Origin: Xiphydria camelus
Taxonomy: Eukaryota > Arthropoda > Insecta > Hymenoptera > Xiphydriidae
Reading direction: 5' to 3'
Assembly: GCA_963678675.1 (NCBI GenBank)
Contig: OY783192.1
Coordinates: forward strand, 4,660,001-4,724,000
DNA length: 64,000 nt
Numbering within the stretch: the stretch's first letter is position 1; each line of letters opens with the position of its first letter. A model generated the notes under the pieces. That model was not told the origin of the DNA. It saw only the letters and a list, made by a program, of their open reading frames with translations, and did not search any database. Shown here piece by piece: positions 1 to 10,371 of the stretch. Made by a program: the position numbers and the translations under genes.

Positions 1-395
1 CGATACTCCACACCGAGTGAGCGCATGTCCAACCGATAAAAATGAAATTACGGAAACAGAACGTAAGAGACTGTAAGCTGGTTAACTTCGCTCTACGTAA
101 AGAATAACTTAACTAAAGTTCTTTTTACTTCCAAGGAGAAGGACGCTGCTTAATCTTCTGCCAGTTTAAGGACGGAATACATGCATGATGAAAAGGGGAA
201 CTTTGAAATTTACTACATTTTGCTGGAATTCTCGTAAAAAGAATCAATAGTTTAGCATATCTAGTTACTATTTTATTAATGCAATGATAGATTGTGTGTG
301 TGGTATCTAAAAATACATACCATTTCTTTTGCACGTATGCTATATAAATCACAGTACCTTTTAGGAAAACTAAAACTAGAAAAAAACGATATCAT

Positions 396-564
396 ATCGA
401 GGGAGCTATAACAGAGGGGCGTAACTACGAAGAAGTAAATTTTACAGGAGGGACGAGAAACGATTTAAAAATCAGGTTTTTTTATTTAAAACAAATGTTT
501 ACCCATATGGAGCACATTTTCTATATATGTCGTAGTTACACCCCCCTGTTATAGCACCCTCGAT
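396..564. mobile_element. Short inverted-repeat element with G-rich termini
   Basis: The two ends are inverted copies for about 35 bp. The left end reads CGAGGGAGCTATAAC then AGGGGCGTAACTACGA. The reverse complement of the right end reads CGAGGGTGCTATAAC then GGGGGGTGTAACTACGA. The flanks show AT/TA steps but the exact target duplication is unclear. Interior is AT-rich and non-coding. The run of G followed by a TAAC word resembles the other G-rich-terminus elements in the window. Confidence 0.7.
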
Positions 565-842
565 ATTTTGAACCTATTTTTCTTCGTATAAATATTACAT
601 CGAAATGCAATAAAAATAGAACAGGTACCCTAATGCATATGAAGACCACTCGAACTTGTAACTCCCAAGAGCTGCATTTGGAAAAAGCATTATAATTCAA
701 ACTTGCGATGAGAAGAGTGACGGCTTACCGTGACTCTCTCACGCTCACTTTTCAAGATATCATATTCGCATACATGTAGACATATGTATATGCGAAATTA
801 TATAAAACCTTAATAGAGCGTTCAGAAAAGCAAGATATTATA

Positions 843-1415
843 CAGGGTGCAGTAAAAGTAACTGGTGGATTTAAAACAATTCTAACTTGTTTATTTTTTT
901 AATACTTTTTAAATATTATTGTTTTATTTTGTAGGTTAAACTTGGGAGATTTAAGCATAAAGAGGTACACAATTGCTGAACGAAACAAAATTATTACTTT
1001 TTGTTAATTGAAAATAATCGACCAATTATTCGAATACAACGATCTTTCAAAAGATTTTATGCCATAAGTAAAAATTGCTTCAACTACGAACACTTTTTAT
1101 TCCAGAGTAAATCATTTTTAACAGTTTGAATCTGTTAAAGATGCAAGACGTACTGGGAGACTTCGAATTGCCCGATTAATCGAAAATATTGAACGCGTGC
1201 GGGAAAGGGTTGCAGAAAGCCCTGAGACGTCGATTAGCTATTTTTAATGAAAAAAGTGACAATTTTGGTTCGTTCAGCAACTGTGTATATCTCCATGCTT
1301 AAATCGCCCAAGCTCTTAACCTAGAAAATAAAACAATAATATAATATTTAAAAAGTATTAAAAAATGAACAATTATAATTGTTTTAAATTCATTAGTTAC
1401 TTTTACTCCACCCTG
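843..1415. mobile_element. Foldback Tc1/mariner-type element with two inverted 5' ends and transposase remnants
   Basis: The ends are inverted repeats of about 180 bp starting CAGGGTG(C/G)AGTAAAAGTAACT, flanked by TA on both sides. The left arm reads, with breaks, YTIAERNKIITF then IENNRPIIRIQRSFKRFY. The centre (about 1117-1240, plus strand) reads QFESVKDARRTGRLRIARL then IENIERVRERVAESPETS, before stops. These are the helix-turn-helix and linker parts typical of an insect Tc1/mariner-related DDE transposase. The right arm read on the minus strand repeats the N-terminal start (MEIYTVAERTKIVTF). The element therefore has two copies of its own 5' end facing each other and no catalytic domain; it cannot be autonomous. 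Family assignment is from motif memory; the structure is read directly. Confidence 0.8.
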
Positions 1416-1417
1416 TA

Positions 1418-2179
1418 TAAAGACTGGATCAGGGCTCGCTTTTCACTTTCGGTCTCTCAAGAAGAATAAAAAATCTACTTTTATTGGATGCAAGCAAAGG
1501 AAAGCGTCAACTTTTTTTTTTCACGGAAAAGAAATGTTTTAAAAATCCAGGTATTCGACATTTTACACTTCCTCATTTCGGAAACTTATTTCAAATTTAT
1601 TCTTTATAATTCTATTCATTTAAACGTGACTACGAAAGCTGGTGTAGTGGTGGTGGTTTTGTCTCCTCTTCTCTATGTATTATAATATAATAATATAATT
1701 AGAAAATTGGATAATTTCGTATATGAATAAGCTGCAAGAAGATGTTTATCAAATCGTTGATACGATTGCTTGGTTTACATTCGTCTAACCCAGTAGGAGC
1801 AAAAATGCAATTAGCTCAGGAAAATACATCGCGTTTCGATAAAGCGGTAGAAAGCTCATTTTGTTCCCTTCTCCATTTACATACCAATGCAAATGGAGAA
1901 GGGAAGTAAGGTCGGGGAGTGCTTTGTTTCCTTGTGACGGAACAAACGTTGACAGCGAAATCTGCACAAAGTAGCTTTCTATGTCCGGCTTAACCCGACA
2001 ATTCTTAGAAACCAGTACTTATGAGTATATTTCAGAAATCTCGATTACAGGTAACGTTTGAAATGTATTACGTTTAAGTAAATAAGTTAAAGAAATGCTT
2101 CACTATTCGAAAGAGGCGATTCTCAAACGATGATGTAAGGACAAATAGATAAATACGTTATAATCAATGACGTCTAAAT
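1418..2179. other. Intronic sequence without recognisable genes
   Basis: Only a perfect 15-bp hairpin at 1864-1905 stands out. The short open frames here lack recognisable motifs, splice context or codon structure. Confidence 0.5.
1864..1905. repeat. Perfect 15-bp stem, 12-nt loop hairpin
   Basis: TTCCCTTCTCCATTT at 1864-1878 is exactly complementary to AAATGGAGAAGGGAA at 1891-1905, with a 12-base loop. The stem is short for a microRNA precursor and is not part of any repeat family seen elsewhere in the window. Confidence 0.6.
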
Positions 2180-2770
2180 AATAAAGCTTCGAATAAGAAA
2201 CAATAACATTTCTCGTATGAACCGTCGTTTTATGTTGATCATCGTAGTGCTTTTTCGCGTTTGAAATTGCGCAGGCGTATTTTTCGCGTACCATGACACA
2301 TGCTGTCAACGCAGGAGAGCGATTTTAAATATTTTACGATTTTTCATTGTGAATAAGTCCTGCAATTATTTTTATAGCTTGGTGATTATTGTTATATATA
2401 AAATAATGCGCTTGAATGCCTTTAAATAACACGTATGGGCCTATCCTAAGTTAGGCCTACTATACGTGAGATTAAAATTTTGATTATTTTGAGATATACG
2501 ACGAAAAATATATATGGGGAGCAAAAGTATAAAATATTGAGGTACGCCGGGTCGTGAGATAAAAATATAAGGCTTAAGAGAGAGAGAGAGAGAGAGAGAG
2601 AGGGCAACCTATTGGCGGTCTTAACTCGATTTTCATATTTTCTGAGATACGCCCTTACGTGATAAGACCGACGATATATTAACAACAATAAGGTTCGTAT
2701 TTGTACTACGGCAATCATCATAAAACTACGGGTTCCTTTGTATACTTTGCTCTCGAACATACTGTATATT
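2180..2770. mobile_element. Diverged hairpin element, same family as 16231-16477, with an enlarged loop
   Basis: The left arm (about 2200-2285) contains GTTTTATGTTGATCATCGTA and then CATGACACATGC. The right arm (about 2690-2770), reverse-complemented, contains GTAGTTTTATGATGATTGCC and ends near TATGTTCGAG. The same words occur in the element at 16231-16477. Between the arms lies about 400 bp of unrelated AT-rich DNA that includes a (GA)n tract. The left terminus is eroded, so its start is approximate. Confidence 0.55.
2577..2603. repeat. (GA)n microsatellite
   Basis: About 13 uninterrupted AG units inside the loop of the hairpin element at 2180-2770. Confidence 0.95.
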
Positions 2771-3844
2771 GTAATGCAAATAGAGAACAATTGATATCTC
2801 GTTTTCCTTCAAAAGCGTTAAGAATAAATTTATCTTCATAGTCTTCAAGTAATGAATTTAAGGTGGCTAAAATCATATTACCAATAAAATTATACAACAG
2901 AAATGTACCTATCATCGTCATTATTCTGATTTTTGAAATGAGGAATTGCTCTATAACTATAAATATATATTTCTCTTCTATACTATACCAGGTAGTAAAT
3001 ATGCTCGCAATGACGTACGCGATCCATTCCTATTCCGAGAGCGAGTTTAGTTTTCTTTCCGCGGTTGAATCTCGATGGAAATGAAGCACAGCACCGCCGC
3101 ACTGACCACATTGCAATTATGTACCACGGCAGCGCTTCGTCTCATCGCCATTCGCATTCCCACCGAATCCGAGACGCTTAGGTAATTCCCAAAGCGCAGG
3201 GCTCGTCGTCATGCGGCATGCAGACTGCATAAATCCAGATATCATCCCGGCTACTCGAAATTCGAAATTCCAACAAATCCAATCGAGCGTAATCCGCCAC
3301 GAGGCTCTCCGAACTATCTTCTCGAGTGAAGAACGAATCGATTCAATTATTTCCAGTCGATTCGATCTCCAACAACGGGATTTATTCCACCCGAAGATTT
3401 ATACCGATTGCCCGAAAACCGGAGGATTGTGCAGGAACCGAGGAGGAGGTGAAGCACGGAGGAATGTAACAGACTCTACCAGTTCGTACGTACCGGGGAG
3501 GAAGGAGGACAAACAATTACTGTCGGGTAGCGAAGTAATGAGGGACTTCTAAGAAAAGAGAACCACTTGACGATGGTGTTGTCAGCTGACGGGTCTACCT
3601 AGGTCGTACGTCGTTGTAGTGTTGTAGAATACAGAGGCGGTGTAAAACGTGCCGCTAGATTAATGGTAGCACTTAGAGAACGTGATTTGAGCTGGTGTCC
3701 AATAAGAAGGTGTCCAGTCTGAATTCTCTTTCGCTCTCTGCTTCTAGGTCTCTCGCGAAGCGCACCATATCCGGTTCTCGCTGATTGCGTGCGTCGCTTC
3801 ACCTAATTCTCAAATTTTCTGATTATTCACGCGTTTCGATTTCA
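2771..3844. other. Intronic sequence without recognisable genes
   Basis: The 3000-3540 part is somewhat GC-richer, with a 113-codon open frame at 3211-3552 that shows no domain I recognise and no convincing splice signals. Nothing else supported. Confidence 0.4.
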
Positions 3845-4063
3845 CACTGAGAAAAATAACTTGGTCAATCAAACCAAAATCCTGGGGATGACGACCAAAC
3901 CGTTTTTGTGGAATATGAATCCTCTAGTTGTTTGGTTAAACTGACTAATTTTTAGTTAGAATAACTAAGCGTTTGGTTGGAATAACTAGACATTTAGTTA
4001 GAATAACTAGAAACGTCTAACTAGATGTATTTTGTCATTTTAACCTCATTGTTTTTCTTAGTG
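3845..4063. mobile_element. CACTGAG-type short element, family A
   Basis: The left end is CACTGAGAAAAATAAC and the right end TTGTTTTTCTTAGTG, imperfect inverted repeats. The inside carries repeated words of the form TTAGTTAGAATAACTA and TTTGGTTGGAATAACTA, about 22 bp apart. The outer part of 60664-61193 has the same interior, including AACCAAAATCCTGG and GACCAAACCGTTT. Non-coding and non-autonomous. Confidence 0.8.
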
Positions 4064-4171
4064 CACTCGCGTAAAAATATTGATTGCAGGTGAGAGCATG
4101 ATAATTTTTTAGTTTCTTAAGAAAGGATAAATAAAATCAGCTAATCCGCCTCGTGCATTATGGTACAGCGT

Positions 4172-4349
4172 ATTCGTCCAGTGCGTACGAACACTGTTAT
4201 ACTTCAGTGAGCATGTATGGCAGTATACGTGCAAAGTAAATGTCCATCAGAAAGTACCGATCCACAAAACAGATGCTGCTGCGGATATGCATGCGTACAA
4301 TCATACACGCTCTCTAAAGTATAACAGTGTTCGTATGCACGGAGCGAAT
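4172..4349. repeat. Hairpin repeat with about 60-bp arms
   Basis: The left arm (4172-4232) contains GCGTACGAACACTGTTATAC. The reverse complement of the right arm (4291-4349) contains GCATACGAACACTGTTATAC; both continue through GAGC(A/G)TGTATG. The loop is about 58 bp. It is probably a short foldback transposon, but no clear target duplication was identified. Confidence 0.65.
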
Positions 4350-7300
4350 AGAAGAGGAACAGCTTTATGCTTTCAATGCTGTTATCGCTCGATGGAACAA
4401 AAGATAGGCGCTTCGATCCCTCGCAATAATGGAAACCGAACGACGCGACGTTACGTCGTGCAAAATAACATCACTCAAGAGGATCATATCCAGACTGCGT
4501 CACCAACTCACGCACTAGCACGTCTCTCGACGCAGCTGGTGCTCTGTATTTTCATGTCCAATGAAAATCGACGATGAAAATGCAAGTTTCGAAAGTAACT
4601 CGAGTAACGGATCACTTTTTCCACATTTTGCGGATTATAGGTAGAATACACTCTTTGCTGCGATCGGGGGATGAAATATAAAGCCGAGAATTCCAGTTGA
4701 AGCTGTTTGCAAAAGTTCAACTCGTTAATTGAGCGAAGCCAGAGTGCCAGCGACGCAGATAATCTATTCGGTCGGACGATTGAACCGTACGAATATAAAG
4801 TCTCTCCCTCTCTCTCTTTATTCCTTTTCCATTTTTCGATTTATGCATAGCGTCTATTGTATAGCAAAGACAAAGTAATGAGAATTAGAAAATGTTGCAT
4901 AAACTTAGAACACGTTTACCAATGCATTCTAATTACACGTAACGAGAGTGATTACAAGCTATATAGGTACATGATTTACATAGAAGAAAGAGTACATAGG
5001 AGGGAATGAATATTCCAGGAAGAAGGTACTTTGTTGATAAGCATTATCCACTTCTGACGTCATAGATGGAAGGCTAAAAATAACAAGGTAGAAAAAGAGA
5101 CGAAGGAGCGGAGAAGGGTTTGAGATCCTGAGGGAGAGATCGCGAAGGATTGGGTGGTAAATTAAAACCCGTCATTCGACGTTAGCGAAACGATCTCCAT
5201 AACAACCGGACGAATGAATCCGGTCCCGGCTCTTGAATCCCGAATCTTCCAGTATTGGCTATCAAACTTCTAAGGAATCCCGCAATTTTAGGGATTGGTG
5301 GGTGCTCGCGATCGCTTCCAGGGTCATAAATAATTGAATGGCCGTGGGAGCGCTTTTCCGGCACGGGAGGTTCGTGTTGCGAGGGAACGTACAAAAGTTT
5401 CTCATAAAATGATCGGGCACGTCTGATACTGTAATTCGATGCGAACGGACCAATTTTTCAAATAATTATATGATGGATAGATGGCTAGAAATTATATTAA
5501 ACTGTTATTTTTTTAACGTGGTAAAATTGGGTAGAAATAGGACATTTCCAAAAAAATCGAACGTTAATTGTATTTATTTCGGAAAGAGAGAAATATGTGT
5601 GAATGAAAACACGATCATTTAAATAAAACATGTAAAACATAGTAGGCAAATTTGATCTGTAGGTACTTTCATTATCTAGTTTTTCACGAAGAATCACGCT
5701 ACCTACTCCGAATTTGGCATTAATGATACACCCTGCATATCGAATTTATATACGAAAATATAAATAAATATATTTGAGATATATTGTGTTTATATTTATT
5801 TCGTATATATTGTATGTATCCAATATACATATGAAATGTATTTGTATATACACATTTATATACATCACATATATAAACGGGCAAAATTTCACATGTTTTG
5901 CATATATTTCACATATATCATTCATATACGCGAACGTCTATGCACTACATGTTTTTATTTATATTTAATACATAAAATATTTCCGTGTGGATAGTTGCAA
6001 ATAACATGATATATTATATCAGAACCTGCGTAAGAAAAAATATTTATCTTCTTCTTGCTTTCGTCTCATGTTTACTCAACATATCCACGGAGAAATGGAT
6101 CATGCTAAATTACTCTTATGGATATTTTGCCGAGAAGAAATGTCTTTAATATACAAATGAAGTTTATTTCGGAATCCTACTTTCACAGCAATCGTAATGT
6201 ATTTCCGAGATGCTGAGACAATTAAACTTTTTCGATAACGTCGTTCCTTATTTTAAATTCATGTAATAATAAGAGCCTATCAACTCGAACACGAGAACGC
6301 AATCGAGTGCTAAGTTATTACCCGTAGGACTATACCTTGTCCCCGTATCACGATCATAGACGTAAACATGTCGCAGGCTTTTATTCGTTCCTGTTTTCCC
6401 GCTGCCGACGGATTCAACAGAAATGACAGATTGGCGAAAATAGTCGCCAACTTGATGTAGCGACATTTAGCAACCGTAAACAAATTAAGAACGGTAAGGT
6501 TACAAATTCGTTCGAAAAAATGAAAAGCGCATCAAGTTCTTTTTACACTTCCAAGCGCGAACACTCTTGTTTGATTCGAAATGTTAATTGCAAAGCAAAG
6601 GCGGTCCCCTCCGCGTTATGCAAATTGACGATTAAACTTCGTTTTACGCCGTCGGCTTCGCGAAAACGTATTTCCCTTTGTTTTTCAATAAAACTCGGCA
6701 AACGGAGTTAAGATGTTTTCAAAGTCTCGAGGAAGGAGGAAGCCCGTCGCGGAGGAGAGCCCGTGGAAAAAGAGAGACGAGGAACTGTAAAGAACCCTGG
6801 AAACGGCCGACGCGCGGCGATCGAGATCGACGCTATAGCCGGCGTATGGCGAGGCAATAGCACGGCGGCGGTTTAAATGTTTACGGGTGTATATAGATAT
6901 CGCATTTCTCCCTCGCGAAACCTACTTTTCACGACGTTATATACGTATAAAACTCCGCTCGAAGAAGCCACTGTCGCAAAGAGGGCCGAAGTGACGGAGA
7001 AACGGGAGGAAGCCGTATAGAGTCCGAAGGAAATATTTTCTCAGAAATGGAAATGAAGCACGGAGAGGGCTTCGACCAGCGAGGAACGTTCGGAAGCTTA
7101 TGTAACCACCCACCTCTATCCGCGTTATACATACTTGGATACGTTTTTGGGATGTATTTACATGTAAGTACTCGGGATCTCCCCGAGGAATACCTTTGGG
7201 GCAGACGTCCTCCCTCCCGGATCCGAATAGGAATACGCGTCGCTGTTTGCGATTCAAACATCCGACGACCCCATATTACCTATATTTCGTGCAATAGAGA

Positions 7301-8225
7301 GATTATTATTCGTCCATCCACCTACCCGATACCTAAATTACGTTATCTCGTTCGCCCACGCGTGAAATTCTCCAGTCAGTTGTAACCCAAGTAACGCAAA
7401 GACATTTCAAAGACGTCCTACGGATGTCTCGGCGGACCCGCGGGACCAAATCGGAACGATCGTCTGGATATTGGTCGAACGATCCTTAGACTATAAGTAT
7501 TATAAGCTAGAGAGTCTGGGGATGCTATATTCATCTCGGGATGAAAATCATACGAGTAGTACCTACCTACCGCGATCAAAATAGGGTATCTCTCTGTAAG
7601 ATGCTTTGTGCGTCTTGGGAATGATGAGATTCGTCCTTTGACGGGGACGTATATTTTGTAGGGGATAAATATATGTACCTCTCTATTTATAAGAAGCACT
7701 TTGATCCTATATTAAAACCATATACATTCTTACAAATTTTTATAAAATAACGTATCGTCAAGATACTTAAATTTATTTCAAAATACGTATTTTTATAGGT
7801 TCGTTCCGCACATTCATTAAAAAAATAGTGGTAAAATTAATAACGCTATTATTATCACATACGAGGGAAAATAAATTACGCGCGATTCATTCTACGTGCT
7901 AATGCTTTTGAATGAAGGTTAATTTTACACTAGATTAATTTGCCTTTGAAAATTCCTTCGGGTCTCGCGAGTATTGGTTTAGGTACGAATAAGGGTGAGC
8001 GCAAACACGAAGCCAGTTATGAAACAGCCTCTCAATATCGAGGGGCTGGTACATTATTTGTATCGTTGTATATAATATACAAGCACCTGTACATCGTAGA
8101 AATAAAGTATGTACAACCAAAGTTGATTCGCGAAGCCCTTTAAAATTCTGGATTTAGGCAGAGGCGGTAGTGAGAGGGGAGCGGAGGACCTCTCTTCGCA
8201 TATTATACACGTATATACATATATA
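4350..8225. other. Intronic sequence without recognisable genes
   Basis: 5700-5990 is low-complexity AT-rich DNA built of ATATAT/ACATAT words. 6700-7400 is GC-richer and has overlapping open frames on both strands (about 110 codons) without any recognised motif. I see no exon, RNA gene or transposon end that I can support. Confidence 0.4.
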
Positions 8226-8592
8226 GGGTTATTCACTGGACCTGCAACATAGCAAACATGACGTCTACGATTTGTGGAACTATAGACGATGAACGCGTCC
8301 TCCTTGATTGGTCCTGTTGGGTAGGAGAGTTTAAGCAGGACCGGTAACTGTAATGATTAAACTCTTAAACTGAGGTAAGTACGCCTGATTCTTACCAGAT
8401 TACACTCTAGTTCTGATTAAAATCGGGTTTACCTACCTTAGTTTAAGAGTTTTATCACTACAGAGAGAGTTGCCAATCTTGCTTAACCTCTTCTACCCAT
8501 CACGACTAATCAACGGCGACGCTCATCATCTATAGTTCCACAAATCGTAGACGTCATATTTATTATGTTGCAGGTCCAGTGAATATAACCCC
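8226..8592. mobile_element. Long hairpin element (about 367 bp), nearly full-length inverted arms
   Basis: The left end begins GGGTTATTCACTGGACCTGC; the right end reverse-complemented begins GGGGTTATATTCACTGGACC. Arms of about 180 bp pair almost throughout, for example TGACGTCTACGATTTGTGG on both, and meet near 8410. Flanks are TATA-rich, so a TA or TATA target is likely. No coding capacity. Confidence 0.8.
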
Positions 8593-10159
8593 GTATATGT
8601 ATATTATATAACTCGATATCGAAGCAACGAAATAAATTCACCGAATGTAGGTATAAAGCTTGGAGCAAATACGAACTTTTGATCTTCCTATTTCGACATT
8701 TTTCTATCCAGAAAAGAAATCAGGGGAAACTTTACGGGAATAAATATATATCGTTGGGGGATATCAACACTTCGCACGCCAAATGCTTATCGCGTAATCT
8801 CTGCATACAAACGAGTCAGTACAGGGCATCAATTAATCTGAATATGCAACGCGTACAGGGCAGCAATTAGACTGATATTCATATGTGTGTACCTCTATGA
8901 TGTACCAACAACTGATTTCACATGCTTCCATTAAACCACCGAGAATCTGTTTGTAATTGAAACAATGTTACACCGCAATATTGTAATTCTGTTATACCGA
9001 GCACGAAGATTCTATTCATGAAATGACCGGATTACTCATCGCTATATACATACATACGCATTCCGACGATTTAATAATAATTTACGGTAGATTGAGAAAA
9101 TCTGCCATTATGCGGGGGCGCCGGCGAATCATGAGGAAAATATGTACGTCTCGGAGTGGAGCGATGTATTATGTAATGCGAGAAATTTGCTCAGCGGCAG
9201 AGATGAGTTAACCGCTCGTGCAATGATGATGATATTTTATACATGGTATGTATGTATGTATAAACTGTTTCCAGAAAACTCTCGAATGGAAAATATGTCA
9301 TAAAAATGACTGCTGGTCGAATACGAAAAGCTTGGGTTCCCAGATCGCGTAGAGTGTAAAACGACATTAAAATTCTGGAAAGGTTCACTACCTTCCATTT
9401 TGTAAGGTTTCCCTTCTGCTACGATGTCTCGGTGGTACCTATAACACCGTTCAGTTGCACCATCCAACTTTCCAACGGAGACCCATTTCTGCTTTAGTGA
9501 TTTCCCCCCTTAAAAGGGCTCCGAAGACGCGGTAGGTACTATACAGTGAAACACCCGTATCCCGCACACTAAAGTGTCATTGTTCATTACGAGAAGACTG
9601 CCTTGAATTACCTCGAGAGACGCGAGAAGGTCGGGAAAAAGTGATACCGAGAATTATGTGGGTCGTTCGCAGAAAGGGGACCGAAGGGAAATTTTCCAAG
9701 TATAAGTGTACCTACGTACGTAGTTATTTAAAGCAGGTGCTTTACTCTATTGCTCGTACATCTTTTCGAGTTAATCGAAAGGGCTGGAGAAGGGAAGAAA
9801 TGGGATGTAAAAAATGAGTGTTCTCGTAAAATTAAGACTTTATTTAAAATAGAACAAAGATCTGCAAATTGTATATACGTTCGATGTATTTCTCCAAGAA
9901 GTATTTCCTTGTTTGCTATTGAGTATAGTAAATACTGTTCAAATTTGATCGTGATACTGATAAAAGAACATCGTAGATGAAATGCAGTGATTCGAACCTA
10001 TTTTTTCTCATGAAATAAACTATAAGTCACTCCATCTGTGATATTAGTATATTTATACCTCTAGAGAGAGTAGAGAGAGAGAGAGAGAGTAAGAAATGTA
10101 AGAAGACAATAAAATTATTCCCAAGAACTTTTAGTTCTATGCCTCCATCCCCATTATAA
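8593..10159. other. Intronic sequence without recognisable genes
   Basis: Contains a short GTAT tandem near 9245-9260 and an (AG)n tract at 10063-10089. Open frames are short and without recognisable products. Confidence 0.4.
10063..10089. repeat. (AG)n microsatellite
   Basis: Interrupted AG tract just left of the Harbinger-like element. Confidence 0.9.
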
Positions 10160-10371
10160 AGGCTCCCACAGACCAACGTGGAAAATTCGCAGCGGATTCG
10201 TGACGCAAAATTCGCAGCGATTCGCATGATATTGTTTTCACTGCGGTAAATGGACACATTCACACCCGTACGATTTTTTTCGTATCAGACTGCGGATTCC
10301 GCCATGAATTTTGCTGCGAATCCGTCACGAATTTTCGGCCACGAATTTTCCGCGTTGGTCTGTGGGAGCCT
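10160..10371. mobile_element. Harbinger-type short element with TAA target duplication
   Basis: The left terminus AGGCTCCCACAGACCAACG is repeated inverted at the right end, and the arms continue through GGAAAATTCG with partial matches to about 60 bp. TAA at 10157-10159 is repeated immediately after the element at 10372-10374. A 3-bp TAA/TTA target duplication is characteristic of PIF/Harbinger transposons. The interior contains direct and inverted copies of AAATTCGCAGCG-like words. Non-coding. Confidence 0.7.
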
